In this document: positions 22,560 through 34,613 of the stretch, one piece after another
How positions within the stretch are numbered: position 1 is the first letter of the stretch
How the letters are laid out: the number at the start of each line of letters is the position of its first letter
Assembly: GCF_932526225.1 (NCBI RefSeq)
Contig: NC_064037.1
Span: 17,646,471 to 17,710,470, forward strand
Source of the DNA: Nematostella vectensis
Lineage: Eukaryota > Cnidaria > Anthozoa > Actiniaria > Edwardsiidae
Reading direction: 5' to 3'
Length of the DNA: 64,000 nucleotides
The notes under the pieces: generated by a model
The model's input: only the letters and a program-made list of their open reading frames with translations
What the model was told of the DNA's origin: nothing
Database searches by the model: none
Translations under genes and position numbers: made by a program

Positions 22560-25500
22560 GAGCTCAAAGTACCGGTATTCATGACCAGTTTAACAGGTTT
22601 TCGTGATGACGTATTATAGTTGTGTGTTTTCCCGTAATAGGAGCACAAACGGTAGAATTTAATTTAGAAGAATTTATAGAACTAATTCTAATGAAATTTC
22701 CCTATGTATTACTTGGATTCCAAAGAGAGTATAAGATATAAATCATATTTTAGGATAAAAGATATATTAGCATGCACCATGAATTCAGACTTTGCTGTTA
22801 TGTGATCTGTTTTCACAAAAAGTGAAATTTAATCAAATACACTGGACCACGGGTATTTAATGTGCGTATCTGAATTTCTATTAGAAATGAGAGATACTTG
22901 TTAACGCGGCTAGTGAAACCGTGAACAGCGTGAACAGTGAACTGTTTACCTTTTTTAATGGATATAGAAAAACTGTTAAAGGTTCTATTGAGATCTTTTA
23001 GTGTGGACATGTAGCGGTACTCGATAATGGCTCCAGAGAACAAAATTATATTGGTTTTGTCATTCTTTTGTAAAAAAAAAATTCACCACGATCACGAACT
23101 TAAAGTCTCGCGAAATGTGCCGTGAAAATTTTCGCGAAATGTCAGATGCGCGAAAATAAGGTAGACAAAAAAACTATTTAGGCTAGGCCCGGCAAGGTAG
23201 CCGGGGAAATCCGAATTTTGTTCTATTTCGACTCTCCCCCAGGCTGCTTGGCGGGAGAGCATTCTTTCCACATTTTCGCTTTTCACGGTTTTACAGGTTG
23301 TGCTGTGATAGTTGCGGCGAAAACGCTGCGAGCGGTAATAATTCGGTCATGTGATTAACCTTCTCTGTGCAGCCTTTTCCCGCCATTTTGCCAAGCCTCG
23401 CTCTAGTGCACATAATCTGCCCCAGGGAGGTCCACTAAGTTTCCGCGCTATTTTTTCATAAAAACAAGTGAGAAAAGAGAGAGTAAGGAAACGTGCAAAG
23501 TTCAAAATACCTTAGGTAAATTTGTAGAGACGTCGTGCGTGCTAGGACATTAAAAACGTTTCATTATTAAGAAAAAAAATTACCACACAATTATTTCAGC
23601 AAACTTATGATATTTTTTCTGCGATAAAGAAATGCTGAGAATATACTTTGCCCAACGTTAAAGCAAAGTCAAAATAGTCACGTCAAATCGAAGCTATTAT
23701 TGTTTTGCCAGTTTGCATAAGAAAATATTTTTATATTATTATTGTAGTTAAAGTCTTCGCTTGCTATGTCGCAAAATTCAAATCTGGAAATGAAACAGAA
23801 ACAAAGAAAGTCCACATTTTCATCGATTTGGTTACCTGTTTCGCAGCAATCTTGGAACATCGAGAGGAGTGATAGATTATGGCTAATTCTGTATATGTCC
23901 TCTACTATTTGAGGTCAAATTAAATTTCTATTTGTTTTATGCTTTAGCAGATTCATGCTGCCATATATATAAATAAATATATATTATATATTGTTATTGA
24001 TATAGATACTTTGTTAGTTCTAGCAATAGTGTCAGTACAAAATCTCTTACATTTGTCTTCTACTTGAAGCTTTGTTGAACATCGCTGCACCAAGATGGAT
24101 ATTTGTATTATGTCTAGAACATATTTCTGGTGTACAAAGAAATCTTTTGATTTTGGCTCAATAATAGGCGATAGAAGCATAACATACCTTTTAGCAAACT
24201 GGCCCTAATAACGGACGGCCTTCACAGGTGGTACCTACTTATGGACATAATTTCAAACGACCTTTCTACGGTCAACACTGTAGACTTGGTGTTAACACGA
24301 AGACACCAACAAAATAGGATTTACGTGCGCAAAAACTCAAATCTTGCAAGTCAAGCAAGAAAGAATTCACAGAAGCTTAAGGTTAAGTAACTGCTTCATT
24401 GCTTTCAAATTCAGAGAACTCGGAGAACGTACCCTTGAAATATAAAGTGTTTAAAAAGTGGCCGTAAGTAGGTTATTGACTAAAAAAGGGGCACCCACGG
24501 TGCCAGTTGAAATTATTTTTTCAGTAGCCAGAACTAGAATTTTGAGGAATAAAATTAACCAGTTCTTCAACAGGGCTAGTCCAATCAAAAGCTTGATAAA
24601 TTAATATTTTATCCGTGAACTTACCTAGTCAGTCCAGGGGGTTTAGAAAGGCATTGATGTAGGGCATATCAGGCACATAGGTTGACATTCTTCTGAGCTC
24701 GCGGCCATAGTGTGCTATGCTAAAGGGTAAACTATTGTTGATCCTTTTTATTCAACTCTGAAGACAGAGCTGTAGCAGGAGTTATTGGGGAGGGGAGGGC
24801 ACGAAACAGGAATTAAGGAAATATTGGGGGCACAGTCGCGCCCCTATTGCCCTTAATGTTTACAAATATTAGAGAGGGCCGCCCCCCTTTCTGCGGCCCT
24901 GGAATAGAATAGTCCGATGAAGCCATCTTAACAGCCCTGTGCTAGGATTAGAGTAATTTGTTTTAGGGCCATCTTAACAGACACTATTAAGCAAATTTGA
25001 TAAATCACCAACAGAGGAAAATAAAGAGTCAAATGTCTTTTTTTAACTTTATAGCTTACAATTATTGTTGACAAGAATTTATTATTAATATTATTATTAT
25101 TAGATATTATTATATTATATATTATATTGCTCATATTATTGATATTTTTTCACATTCGTCTCACGCAAGTGCTCGTTCACACAAATGTATGTTGTTTTAC
25201 TGTAATGATTCCGATGGCAACTGTCGTCATAGTTATGTGCAAGCCTACGAGCATAGTCTGGGCCGTTTCAGGGCAGAAAACAAAACTCTTCATTTTTTTA
25301 AACTAATTTCTAACTTTTTTGCATAAAATAATGTATTGACTTCGCTCTGGTTTTGCTTGCATTTCTATTCATTCACGATAAATTATTTACTCCTCGCCTA
25401 ATGCTGTAATCTTATCTTGTTTGAACCTTGAAAATAGTCCACGACCTTTAAAATACCACAGCTAACTAAACTTCTGTAATGACGCGGCCATTGTACCTCC

Positions 25501-27382
25501 AGTCAAGCGTTGAATAATGCGCTTTGCGAAAATAAAATCGTTTACATAAACGCTAGTCCGCGAAATGTCGAACGGTTGACGATGCGCCAGAATTTCTACG
25601 CTCAAAACACTACGACTATGTTTAAGCTATACTTCGAAAAAACGCTAAAAACACACAGGCAACCGATTATGTATTCACAAAACCATTTCATTTCAAAACC
25701 ATGCCATTTCACCAAACATGCCTGTTCAGCCTTATGGTGGGATGGCAATCCTAATAGCATTGTAGCGAGGCACGCAAGAAAAGCTACTAATGTAGAAGGG
25801 TTGAAGGATTGTTCAGCATCAGCTAGCATTCCATTTGCATGAAAGAAAAACTTTTCACGAAATTTTTTTATAGAATCTCCAATAATTTCCAAATATAGTA
25901 ATTCGCGGAGAGTTTTTTTCCTCGAATTCCCAAATAACACTCGTTTCACGTATTTTTTCCTAGAAAGGATTTCTGCATTGTAGCACATGCTTTGCTGAAT
26001 GGACATTCTAACGTTAGAGATCAGTAAGATGACGCGTGTGCCAGGTACTGCTCGCACTCCTGTTGAGCTTTCAGTCATCAAACAAGCGAGAGAAAAAGCT
26101 TACAGTAGAACAGGTGGCAAGTCAGTTTGACTGATTGCTTGCAAAGCATGCTGGACCTTAGCTTAGAGGAAAATAAACTATGTCTAATATAGCGTACGTG
26201 TAGGAGGATCCTATCCATAGCCATATTCACGTCATATCGATAATAAAATCAATGTTCTGCTATTATCAAGTCTTGCTTGTTTTCTCTTTCTTTTAAAAGG
26301 GCTTATCATGATCGCAAGTTATCATTATTCACCGAAAACGTATTTCAACTTCCAAGGTTTGGGTAGAAATTAATTGCGCCCAATTTCCGCGACATTCTTT
26401 CCGTTGTTTTACTTCAGATGATAAAAATTTTCTGACTGATCTGGCATTAGAATAAGGCGTGTTTTCATATGATCTTACAATAAAATAAGGCGTGTCTTCA
26501 TATGATCTGACAATAGAATAAGGCGAGTTTTCATATGATCGGTCACGATCACAGGGTAAGTTTCCATTTTATTTTACATTGTGCCACCATGTCGATTCTG
26601 ATTGGCTAAGAGCGCGCGATTTATTTTGAGGATCACGAAATCTGATCAATCAGCTAGCCGATAAAGATAACGTGGATAATCAGGTTGTAGTCTAGTGATT
26701 CTACGCTCATAATGCATCTTGGGCCTAGGGCGGGAAGATTCGAAGAGAAAGTGGCGGAAGTGTGTTGACTCTATCAATGTATGATGCAGCCAGGCCTTCG
26801 GGCTATTTCCACTTGTCTCGGCATTGATTATTCCGGATATCACTAAAACCTCATCCCCAAATTGTTTATTGCCCTGGAATAGGGGACTTGCGTTGAGAGA
26901 TCACATGACCTTTCTTGGTGACAAATTCAAAACAAAATAACCAAACAAAAAAAAATAGAAATGACTGCGCCCGTCACAGTAGAGAACGACGAAAAAATAA
27001 AATCTTTAAAACAAGCTAAACCCTTTCTAAAAGAAAAGAATGCTGGCTTTTTCCGTAAGCGCTGAATAAGTTGCTTTTTATTGTTGCTGGTATTTTGCCG
27101 CTAAAAAATTGAGCGCGGGCTACAGCTAGTTTGTAACCCAAACTGTCACGTGATCTCAAGTCCTACATTAGCCCGAGAAGCCGTGCTGCTAAGGAGCTAC
27201 ACACAAACAGCACGTGACCCGAATATTGGTTCTCCCTTCGCTTCAAAAAGCATCTTTAAGGGTGTACTGACATTAGTGTTGCTCGGTAACGACGTTGCTA
27301 CGCTGATGGCGTTGAGCTCGCCCATATACATAACACGGAATTCGTCATTTCAAGCTTTCCTGAAGTAAAAGAAATAAAAATA
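22560..27382. other. Intergenic and 3' flank, no gene recognised
   Basis: It begins with the hnRNP L 3' UTR, whose poly(A) signal I could not pin down. It is AT-rich. Open frames, including a 159-codon one on the - strand at 25602-26081, show no family signature and no convincing splice pattern. Short features include an AT-rich run at 25075-25135 and a three-copy repeat near 26450. Confidence 0.6.
26450..26545. repeat. Three-copy tandem repeat of about 35 bp
   Basis: AATAAGGCGTGTTTTCATAT with GATCTTACAAT-type spacers repeats three times. Confidence 0.75.
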
Positions 27383-27557
27383 TGCGAGAGAGAGAGATGC
27401 CTTTTTTAATGAGGGATTCACTTAATATCACAATGATAATGTACGCATGGCCCTCAACAGAAACAAAATTAATAAAAGCAATTTACAAATCTGTTTACAG
27501 CAAAATCTTTGACGAAACTATTTACAATAACAATCCTTTGCTGATTTATAAACTTAT

Positions 27558-29249
27558 TTACAGAGTTGTGATGTATTCTCTTAGTTTTGCGGAGAAGGCG
27601 GTGATTGACTTGGCTTCTTTGATTTCTAGTGGCAATGCATTCCACCTTTTAGCTGCTACAAACTTAAAGCTGTTTTTTGTTAATGTAGTCCGAGCCTTTG
27701 GAAGTACTAAGTTATGGTTTGCTGCATTTTTAGTGTTCTTGTTATGTACATCACTACACTTAACGAACATATCTCTGATATAGCATGGGGTCATATTGTT
27801 CATTGCCTTAAAGAGCAAAACAAGTTGTAGGTAGATTATTCTTTTGTCGAAGGGGACAATATTTAGTTCTTCAAAAAGTGGTTTTGAAGGTGCATCCCAT
27901 TTCTTATCGAGGATAACCCGCGCACATCGTTTCTGGAACTTGACCATATCGTCGATGTGTTGCTTTTTGGTCGAGCCCCAGACGATAGCACCATAGTCTA
28001 ATATTGGCTGTATGAGCGAATGGTAGAACAGGGTTCTTGCTTTAAGTGACAGGAATTTCTTTGTCCTTTTTAACAAGCCTAGTCGCTTGGAGATCTTATT
28101 GTGAATGTACTTGAGGTGGTTGTCCCAGGTTAAGGAGTTGTCTAATCTTATGCCAAGCAGTTTAACTTCATTGACACATTCAAGCTGGCCATTTTCTGTG
28201 CTGACTGTCAAATCCTTTCCTGCCAATTTGCGCAACTTTGGCTTGCTACAGATAAGCATTGATTTGGTTTTGCTTTGGTTCAAAACCATTTTGTTTTCAT
28301 TCGCCCATCCATTCACCTTTTTTAGCTCTTCAGTAAGAATAGACTCAACCTCACTAACGCTACTTCCACTTGCGACTTGTGTTGTATCATCTGCATATAT
28401 CTCGAGTGCGCTGTTGGAGACTTCAAGTGGTAAGTCATTAATAAACAGGATAAACATTAAGGGACCTAAAATCGAGCCCTGGGGAACGCCTGCAGTAATG
28501 GGCTGCGAATCTGATAGCTGACCACTTATTGTTACTTTCTGTTTTCGGTCTTCTAGATAAGACTTGAACCAATTTAGTGACTTTCCAGAGACGCCATATA
28601 TGGAGAGCTTCTTAATAAGCGTGTCATGGTCTACTAAATCAAACGCCTTTCTGTAGTCTATGAGGTTCAAGCCAGATATTAGTCCCTGATCCATATTTCC
28701 AATGAGATAATCAATCAACTTTACTAGGGCAGTATCGCACGAGTGATAGGGACGGAAACCTGACTGGTTACTACTTAATAGCTTGTGGCTGTTTAGGTAT
28801 TCATATAAGCAAACGTGTATGTGTCTTTCAATAACTTTGGACAGGGCAGGTAAAATACTGATGGGTCGGTAGTTATCAACACTCAGGCGGTCTCCAGCTT
28901 TATATATTGGACAGACTTTCGCCTCTTTCCAGCGCGTAGGGAATCGTCCAGTTTTTATACTTTGGTTGATGATCTTAGTCAACGATGGAGCTATGGCTGG
29001 GGCTGCAGCCCTTAAAAGGCGAGCACTTATACCGTCCAAACCTGTGGCTTTACATGTTTGTAGTTGAAGAAGATAACCTTGCACAAATTCTTGCATGACT
29101 TTGGGTATTTCAAATTTAGTGCCACTCGGGATTTTGCTATCAACAAACCCTTTTAACTTTTCGAAATCTGAAGTTGACAGCGTTCTCATGTTGACATTGC
29201 TATTTCTGTAGGTGGCAGCAACGGAAACAAAAAAACTCGTTAAATGCAT
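27558..29249 (-). CDS. LINE reverse transcriptase
   Basis: A 563-codon open frame encodes a reverse transcriptase of the CR1/Jockey lineage. Motifs in order: CPIYKAGDRLSVDNYRPISI, FRPYHSCDTAL, LIDYRKAFDLVDH (first catalytic Asp), AGVPQGSILGPLMF, IYADDTT (catalytic YADD) and VKLLGIRLD, then a thumb/C-terminal region with QPILDYGAIVWGS and KRCARVILD. No internal stop, so the copy is young. Joining it to the endonuclease needs one base removed from the T7 run near 29248. The first residues after the shift continue the EIANAFNEFF segment of the preceding frame. Confidence 0.9.
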   Translation of the reverse strand: MHLTSFFVSVAATYRNSNVNMRTLSTSDFEKLKGFVDSKIPSGTKFEIPKVMQEFVQGYLLQLQTCKATGLDGISARLLRAAAPAIAPSLTKIINQSIKTGRFPTRWKEAKVCPIYKAGDRLSVDNYRPISILPALSKVIERHIHVCLYEYLNSHKLLSSNQSGFRPYHSCDTALVKLIDYLIGNMDQGLISGLNLIDYRKAFDLVDHDTLIKKLSIYGVSGKSLNWFKSYLEDRKQKVTISGQLSDSQPITAGVPQGSILGPLMFILFINDLPLEVSNSALEIYADDTTQVASGSSVSEVESILTEELKKVNGWANENKMVLNQSKTKSMLICSKPKLRKLAGKDLTVSTENGQLECVNEVKLLGIRLDNSLTWDNHLKYIHNKISKRLGLLKRTKKFLSLKARTLFYHSLIQPILDYGAIVWGSTKKQHIDDMVKFQKRCARVILDKKWDAPSKPLFEELNIVPFDKRIIYLQLVLLFKAMNNMTPCYIRDMFVKCSDVHNKNTKNAANHNLVLPKARTTLTKNSFKFVAAKRWNALPLEIKEAKSITAFSAKLREYITTL

Positions 29250-30690
29250 TAGCTATTTCACGTGGATCTGTGATGGTGGGTGTGTTGCTTGCATTGCCTC
29301 TTAGTTGCGAAGGTGACGGTTTACTTGTCTGCCCGATAGCAATTTTTAGATATCTCCAGAATTCCTTTGCCGTTGAACTCTGTTCAAATGACTTGTTGAA
29401 ATGATTTCGTTTAGCTTCTCGGATGGATTGAAAAACGTTATTTCGAGCTGATTTAAAAGTTTCCCACGCATCTGAGTCACTATTACACTTTCGGGCTCTC
29501 TCTAGCAGCCTGTCGCGATCTCTAATGGCTGCGTAGAGTTCAGGCGTCATCCACTGTGGTTGGCTTTGTTTCTTTACACGCTTTCTAATAAGAGGAGCAT
29601 GTATATCAGCGATACTTAGGAAAGTCCGATTCCAATAATCCACAGCGTCATCAAGGTCATCAAAGGTGTCCAGCACACTCCACGGGGCCTCATCAAGGTC
29701 TTTTAGGAAGGCCTCCTCATCCAGCTTCTTGCAGTCACGGTAGGAAATATAGACATGGTTTTTATCTGCTGCGCGATCTTGTTTCTTTTTGTATCTGCGC
29801 ACAACGCACACTGGTAAATGATCTGATAGTCCGATGTTGCATACCTTGGTCTTTGTGATGCACTGTGGCTGGTTGGTGTAAACGTGATCCAAGCAAGCCT
29901 GGCTCTCTGGACGAGTCACTTCATTGATGGTTTGAGTGAAACCAAGGCTGGTGAGGAACTTGATTAGACGATGCTTGTGGTTTTGCTGTTTGAGGAAGTT
30001 GATGTTGAAATCCCCCAGTAGTAGCGCTTCTTTGTTGGTGATGTAAATTTTTTCTATGAGACCTTCTAGCTTAGCATCCATTTCAGCAGTTGAATCCGGC
30101 ACACGATAGACTCCGGCAATAATAATTGGGCAGTTGGACTTGCACGGTATCACTTGAGTGCAAAGGAGCTCTGTGTCACTTGATTCTAGAGTTGGTAAAC
30201 GGGTATAAGCCATAGCGTGAGATACGTACATCATTACTCCTCCCCTTTCCTTTCTAGTTCTATCTTTCCGCTCAATATGATATCCAGGGATCCCATATTC
30301 TTCGTTCGTGTGTGAGGAATTCAGCCATGTCTCGGTAATAATCATCACATCAATCTCCGTACGAGGGTGTGTAAGGATTTCTTTTATTTGCTCGTATTTA
30401 TTATTATTGGAGCTCCTCGCGTTCCAATGACATATTCTTACACCATTTTTGGACAGTGGAATGCATGGCAGATGGACGTTAGTAGCGTGATTTGTAGCTT
30501 GTGGACCTGGATTAAGCTGGACGTCATTTGAAAGGCAGACCAGTAGTAGTGCAATGGAGGCGCTTCTAAGAGAGTCTAAACAAACACGAGCCGGGGCAGT
30601 GGACGACGATGGAGTAGATTTGTGTAGTCGTCTGAAGTGAAATTGCGGTGTATCATTTATAATTAGGTCATTTGAAGCTCGGAGTAACAC
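29200..30690 (-). CDS. LINE N-terminal region: 2A-like peptide plus AP endonuclease
   Basis: The open frame has a hydrophobic, signal-like stretch (SIALLLVCLS) leading into DVQLNPGP at residues 56-63, then an endonuclease/exonuclease/phosphatase-fold domain. Visible motifs are ICHWNARS, ITETWL, LLGDFNINFL, CLDHVYT and SDHLPV, which carry the usual catalytic Asn, Glu, Asp and His residues of LINE endonucleases. It nicks target DNA to prime reverse transcription (family knowledge). The frame ends where a run of seven T shifts it out of the RT frame. No ATG lies near the N-terminus in this frame (the first codon of the stretch is GTG), so the true start is lost, upstream, or unusual. Confidence 0.85.
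   Translation of the reverse strand: MLLRASNDLIINDTPQFHFRRLHKSTPSSSTAPARVCLDSLRSASIALLLVCLSNDVQLNPGPQATNHATNVHLPCIPLSKNGVRICHWNARSSNNNKYEQIKEILTHPRTEIDVMIITETWLNSSHTNEEYGIPGYHIERKDRTRKERGGVMMYVSHAMAYTRLPTLESSDTELLCTQVIPCKSNCPIIIAGVYRVPDSTAEMDAKLEGLIEKIYITNKEALLLGDFNINFLKQQNHKHRLIKFLTSLGFTQTINEVTRPESQACLDHVYTNQPQCITKTKVCNIGLSDHLPVCVVRRYKKKQDRAADKNHVYISYRDCKKLDEEAFLKDLDEAPWSVLDTFDDLDDAVDYWNRTFLSIADIHAPLIRKRVKKQSQPQWMTPELYAAIRDRDRLLERARKCNSDSDAWETFKSARNNVFQSIREAKRNHFNKSFEQSSTAKEFWRYLKIAIGQTSKPSPSQLRGNASNTPTITDPREIANAFNEFFCFRCCHLQK
30502..30525 (-). other. 2A-like ribosome-skipping motif in the LINE
   Basis: Encodes D-V-Q-L-N-P-G-P, close to the 2A consensus D-V/I-E-x-N-P-G-P, with Gln in place of Glu. 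It follows a hydrophobic stretch and precedes the endonuclease, the position where such sequences occur in APE-type LINEs of marine invertebrates (family knowledge). Confidence 0.7.
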
Positions 30691-30739
30691 AGAGCTATTG
30701 TCATGACTGTCATTTATCCCTCATAGCACCAAACACAGG

Positions 30740-32449
30740 AATGTCAAAGTGAGGAGCTTCCGATGCCAAATTATCCTGAGCGCTCTCACTACGAACAGCG
30801 CGTGCAGTCAGAATTCAACGGTCAGCTCGAGTATGGAGTCGGTTGGCGGTTGTCCCTGACGAATCTGTGTTTGTCCGCGCGAACCGACGAAGACAAGCCG
30901 AAAGCTGCGCGAGCCGCGAAAAACTACAACTTTCAACGGAGAAACTTTTAAAAGAACTTGTAAAACTTCTCAAATCCTGAATCGTGTAAGTCCAGCCGCT
31001 GGCTTCTTGAGCACGATGACCTTATTAAGAAATTCACAACTTTTCAGATTTGGCCGTCAATGGAAAGCGCAAAAAATAAAGCTGATTTTCAGGAGCCGGT
31101 TTGCGCGTGACTGCCACGGATGGTGGTGATGATGGTGCGTTTCAAGTTCTCAAAAATTGACCTCTCAAAAGTTGATCTCAGCCTTTTCGGGTGATGATAT
31201 TTCCAATATTTTGTAAAAACGAGGATTCAGCGAAGATTTACTCAAGCCAACCTTTTTGAAGCCAAAGTTTTCAATTTTCAGTACCTGTGCGCGCTGCAAA
31301 CACCGAACGTTCGCGCACGCACTGAAAATTTTATTTTAAAGTAGCGCGCGCTGTATCAGAATTTTAAAATACTTTTTCAATTGTCATCATGAAATGACGG
31401 ATATCGTTCCTTTTAAGTGTAAATACCACGAAACACTATTGGAATTTGTTTTTAAACTTCATTTCAATTTCATAATGTGAGATATCAGTGTGTCTGAGCA
31501 GGCCGAATGAGCACGCGCGGGCTTTGTTTCCGGTTCTGCGTTTTCTAAAAAAAGCTTTTTGTTATTTCAAAACGCAATATTCTTTATGTATTCCTTTTTG
31601 TTAAATTCTCCTTCATATAGCTAAGCATGGATTAAGCGTTAATCTAACAGAAACCAAAATTATATCAAATAATCTGAATTTCAGGACCTTGTAAAAATCA
31701 TAAAAAAACAATTACTCAAACATTTCTAAAACGCATGCTTGGCTTAATGTGCCCATCCCTCAAGATTCATAAAACCTATTCAATATTTGTTTTCGAGCAA
31801 GAATACTTGAAACATTTGCTTTTATCTGTATCTATCACGTCACATTATGACGTCACGGGTAACGTCATCATAATAGTCAGCACACTTGTGGTGGTCAACT
31901 TGGCAAATATCAGACCCTTATGACTTTCTACAAGGCTTTTATGCTATATTCAATTTTCCTTAGCAACAGATGTCAGTACACCCTTTAGTGCTCAGAAACA
32001 AAGCACAGTCACTAAGGCTAAGTTTCAAACGTTGTATTATCGATGATCCGTATTCAATGCAAATGAATCGAGTCTATTGTTTAATCTTCATTTGTGTAGT
32101 GTTTGTCTACTTGTTCTATCAGAACCACGTGATCGGAACAAAAAATATCTTACGCTGAGTTCATTGCACATCAAAATGGCGGCACAACAGGAACTGATTT
32201 ATTGCATACGTCGCGTAACTATGTATGTTCAACGTGCACACATAACAATTTGCATGTACTTGCATAGAATACGGCTCATGGATAATACGACGTTTGAACT
32301 TAGCCTAAGAAAGCTTTTAAAAAATATTAACAGGTGGCAGTGGCAAATGCTGATAACAAATGGGAGAGACCTGCTCTGAAAACACGTAAATCAACTGGTG
32401 ACCACACTAATCACAAAAACTCATTCTACAAGTTGAATACCAAACTACG
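30740..32449. other. Intergenic, no gene recognised
   Basis: The part next to the LINE (30740-30950) is GC-richer and may be LINE 5' UTR. The rest is AT-rich with scattered short frames and no family signature. The ENPP promoter must lie at its right end; no clear TATA box was identified. Confidence 0.5.
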
Positions 32450-33736
32450 ATGGATTTTAACGGTCGCACAAAAAACAACCAATCAAGGTTGGTGATTCTA
32501 CTCTTTCATATCTTGGAAACCTTAGGAACAGTAACTGGAACAAAGGAATTAAAACAGACAGTTCTTCTAATCTCCCTGGATGGCTTTCGATGGGATTACA
32601 TGAGCAAAGCTAGCACCCCTAATCTCGACTTTCTCGTAAAAACAGGTTCGAAGGCTAAATTTATCCGCAGTGTTTTTCCCACCACTACGTACCCGAATCA
32701 CTTTAGCCTGGTCACGGGTCTGTATCCGGAGAACCACGGGATCGTCGCCAATTACATGTATGATCCCGTATATAGGGGCAGGTTTAATATCAGTGTCACA
32801 AACACCACATGGTGGAGCGAGTTTGGCGCTAAACCTATTTGGACGAGTAACGAAGAGCAAGGCGGTAAAAGTGGAGTCCTCTATTGGCCAGGTTATAATG
32901 TGAAATTCGGTGGAAGATATCCCACACTGGATGTGTTGACTCCCTCGGGAAACATAGACATAGGGAATCAAACGGGCAGAGTCATGAGTTTTGATAAGAG
33001 AGTGCAAACGGTAGTGAAATGGTTTTCAGACGAGCGACCGCCGAATTTCGTCGCATTGTATTTCGAGGAGCCCGACGAGACAGGTCATAAGTTCGGACCA
33101 GACTCGGAAGAGGTTCGGGACGAAATCGCGAGACTAGACGGAATTATTGGAAAACTTATCACAAAACTAAGTTCAAAGGAACTCTTGGACAAAATAAATA
33201 TTATAGTCACCACTGATCATGGTATGACAAATACTTCAACGGATAAACTTATCAATCTAAATGATTATCTCGACCCGGACGAATACGACATTTGGGACGC
33301 TTCCACGAATATCATGATTTCTCCCCGGAAGGGAAAACTACAAGAACTTTACACTAAAGCGAAAAAGATACCACATTCTACGATATATAAAAAGAAGGAC
33401 ATTCCACCTTACCTGCATTTCGGTCATAATCGACGAATTCCGGAACTGTTTTTATTGATAGAGGAGGGCTGGACTGTCAAGCGTTGGCCAATAGGAATTA
33501 AGCCCAAGGTTCCACGAGGTAACCATGGTTACGACACTCAGTACAGGGACATGGGTGGGTTCCTGGTTGCGCGTGGTCCAGTATTTCGGACAGGGCACAC
33601 GGTGGGTGGGTTCGATAATGTGCATCTATACCCCTTACTCTGTAGCGTGTTGGGCATTCAGCCACGCCCCAGTAATGGTAGCATAAATATTACTCGAGGA
33701 ATGTTAAGACCGTGGTTTGCTAATAGAGCATTGTGA
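32450..33736 (+). CDS. Ectonucleotide pyrophosphatase/phosphodiesterase family protein (ENPP4/5-like), intronless
   Basis: A 428-residue ENPP that hydrolyses phosphodiester or pyrophosphate bonds in nucleotides or lipids outside the cell or in the secretory path. A hydrophobic stretch at about residues 13-29 looks like a signal peptide. Two-zinc site residues are visible: Asp44 in ISLDGFRWDY, the catalytic Thr80 in FPTTTYPNH, Asp209 and His213 in DETGH, Asp256 and His257 in TTDHGM, and His359 in GNHGYD. It ends soon after the catalytic domain (VGGFDNVHLYPLLCSVLGI) with RGMLRPWFANRAL. There is no C-terminal membrane segment or nuclease-like domain, so it is probably secreted. The short length without somatomedin domains fits ENPP4/5/6 rather than ENPP1-3. 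A single exon is unusual and could mean a retrocopy. It converges with the NFATC2IP-like gene. Confidence 0.92.
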   Translation: MDFNGRTKNNQSRLVILLFHILETLGTVTGTKELKQTVLLISLDGFRWDYMSKASTPNLDFLVKTGSKAKFIRSVFPTTTYPNHFSLVTGLYPENHGIVANYMYDPVYRGRFNISVTNTTWWSEFGAKPIWTSNEEQGGKSGVLYWPGYNVKFGGRYPTLDVLTPSGNIDIGNQTGRVMSFDKRVQTVVKWFSDERPPNFVALYFEEPDETGHKFGPDSEEVRDEIARLDGIIGKLITKLSSKELLDKINIIVTTDHGMTNTSTDKLINLNDYLDPDEYDIWDASTNIMISPRKGKLQELYTKAKKIPHSTIYKKKDIPPYLHFGHNRRIPELFLLIEEGWTVKRWPIGIKPKVPRGNHGYDTQYRDMGGFLVARGPVFRTGHTVGGFDNVHLYPLLCSVLGIQPRPSNGSINITRGMLRPWFANRAL

Positions 33737-34610
33737 TGACAAAAATTCGTACCTCAAGGGATGTCCCTGAAAGACTATTCAGGCTGTCGTTTGCTGAGCT
33801 TTGATCTTTATAGTACTGCAAGGATTATACGGATGTAGAAAAGAACCAAAAATATTGTTACAAGAAGGTAAAGAGTCCAGACAATCTGCGGTTTGAGGTA
33901 GAACAAATTGATTTTTTTTTACCTTGTGGATTTTGCATGATACGAACCAGTTAACTAGAAGTCCTTAACAACCCATTGGATGTAACATCCGTAAATATGC
34001 GATTTCGGATCAAACCCACAGGAAACTCCCGCGTCGAGAAAACTTAAAATGAAAATATGCGTCTCATTCATTACTTTTCAAGGTCATGTTGGTCGAACTT
34101 GATAAACAAATTCCAATATTGGAAAAAATCAACTCAACACTGATTATATCATTTCCTCTATAATTTTTCTATTTCTCCGGGGTCGCCGGAGTCGAATCGG
34201 GGGTCGGCACTCGACCCCAAGCTCGCGCGGACAGACTCAACCTCGTCTTATTAAACTAATCCTCTAAGAGGTTTGGGGTCTGGTACTGGATGGCGACGAC
34301 CAACAAGTCGCTCTCCCAGGGAAACGAGTCAAGTGTCTGGACCTAGAGAGGATCTCAAAAACCTAGAGAGGATCTTAAAGACCTAGAGAAAAAATACAGA
34401 AAAAAACCTCATCAACAACCCTTATAAACAAGTACACACACCTTTTCGAGGCTGTGATTGCGAATAACAGTCACACCATTGGTTACTGAAAACATAGTTA
34501 TGCTTACATGATAAATAGCATAAATAATAATGAAAACAATATAAAGGCTGTCATATAATGGCTGACAAAGGTCTTCGTGAGAGCAATTTTCACGTGTCTT
34601 GCCACCTGGT
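33737..34610 (+). other. ENPP 3' flank
   Basis: No gene seen. It holds a hairpin-forming segment GGGGTCGGCACTCGACCCC at about 34200-34219 and three short repeats of ACCTAGAGAGGATCT at 34340-34390. Confidence 0.5.
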
Positions 34611-34613
34611 CAA

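Larger units (their letters stand above)
27383..30730 (-). mobile_element. CR1/L2-type non-LTR retrotransposon, nearly complete
   Basis: A LINE in reverse orientation with an apurinic-like endonuclease and a reverse transcriptase, broken by a single frameshift at a T7 run. The 3' UTR ends in CCCTCATTAAAAAAGGCATC and a short (TC)n run, which resembles the 3' end of the other LINE at 56140-56190. The 5' limit is uncertain; an in-frame stop lies upstream of the first open codons. No target-site duplication was identified. Confidence 0.85.

Noticed and set aside
25602-26081. 159-codon open frame on the - strand
   Set aside because: It overlaps another open frame on the + strand, has no recognisable motif and no supporting splice or poly(A) signals.
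32567-33007. 146-codon open frame on the - strand
   Set aside because: A shadow of the ENPP gene on the opposite strand.
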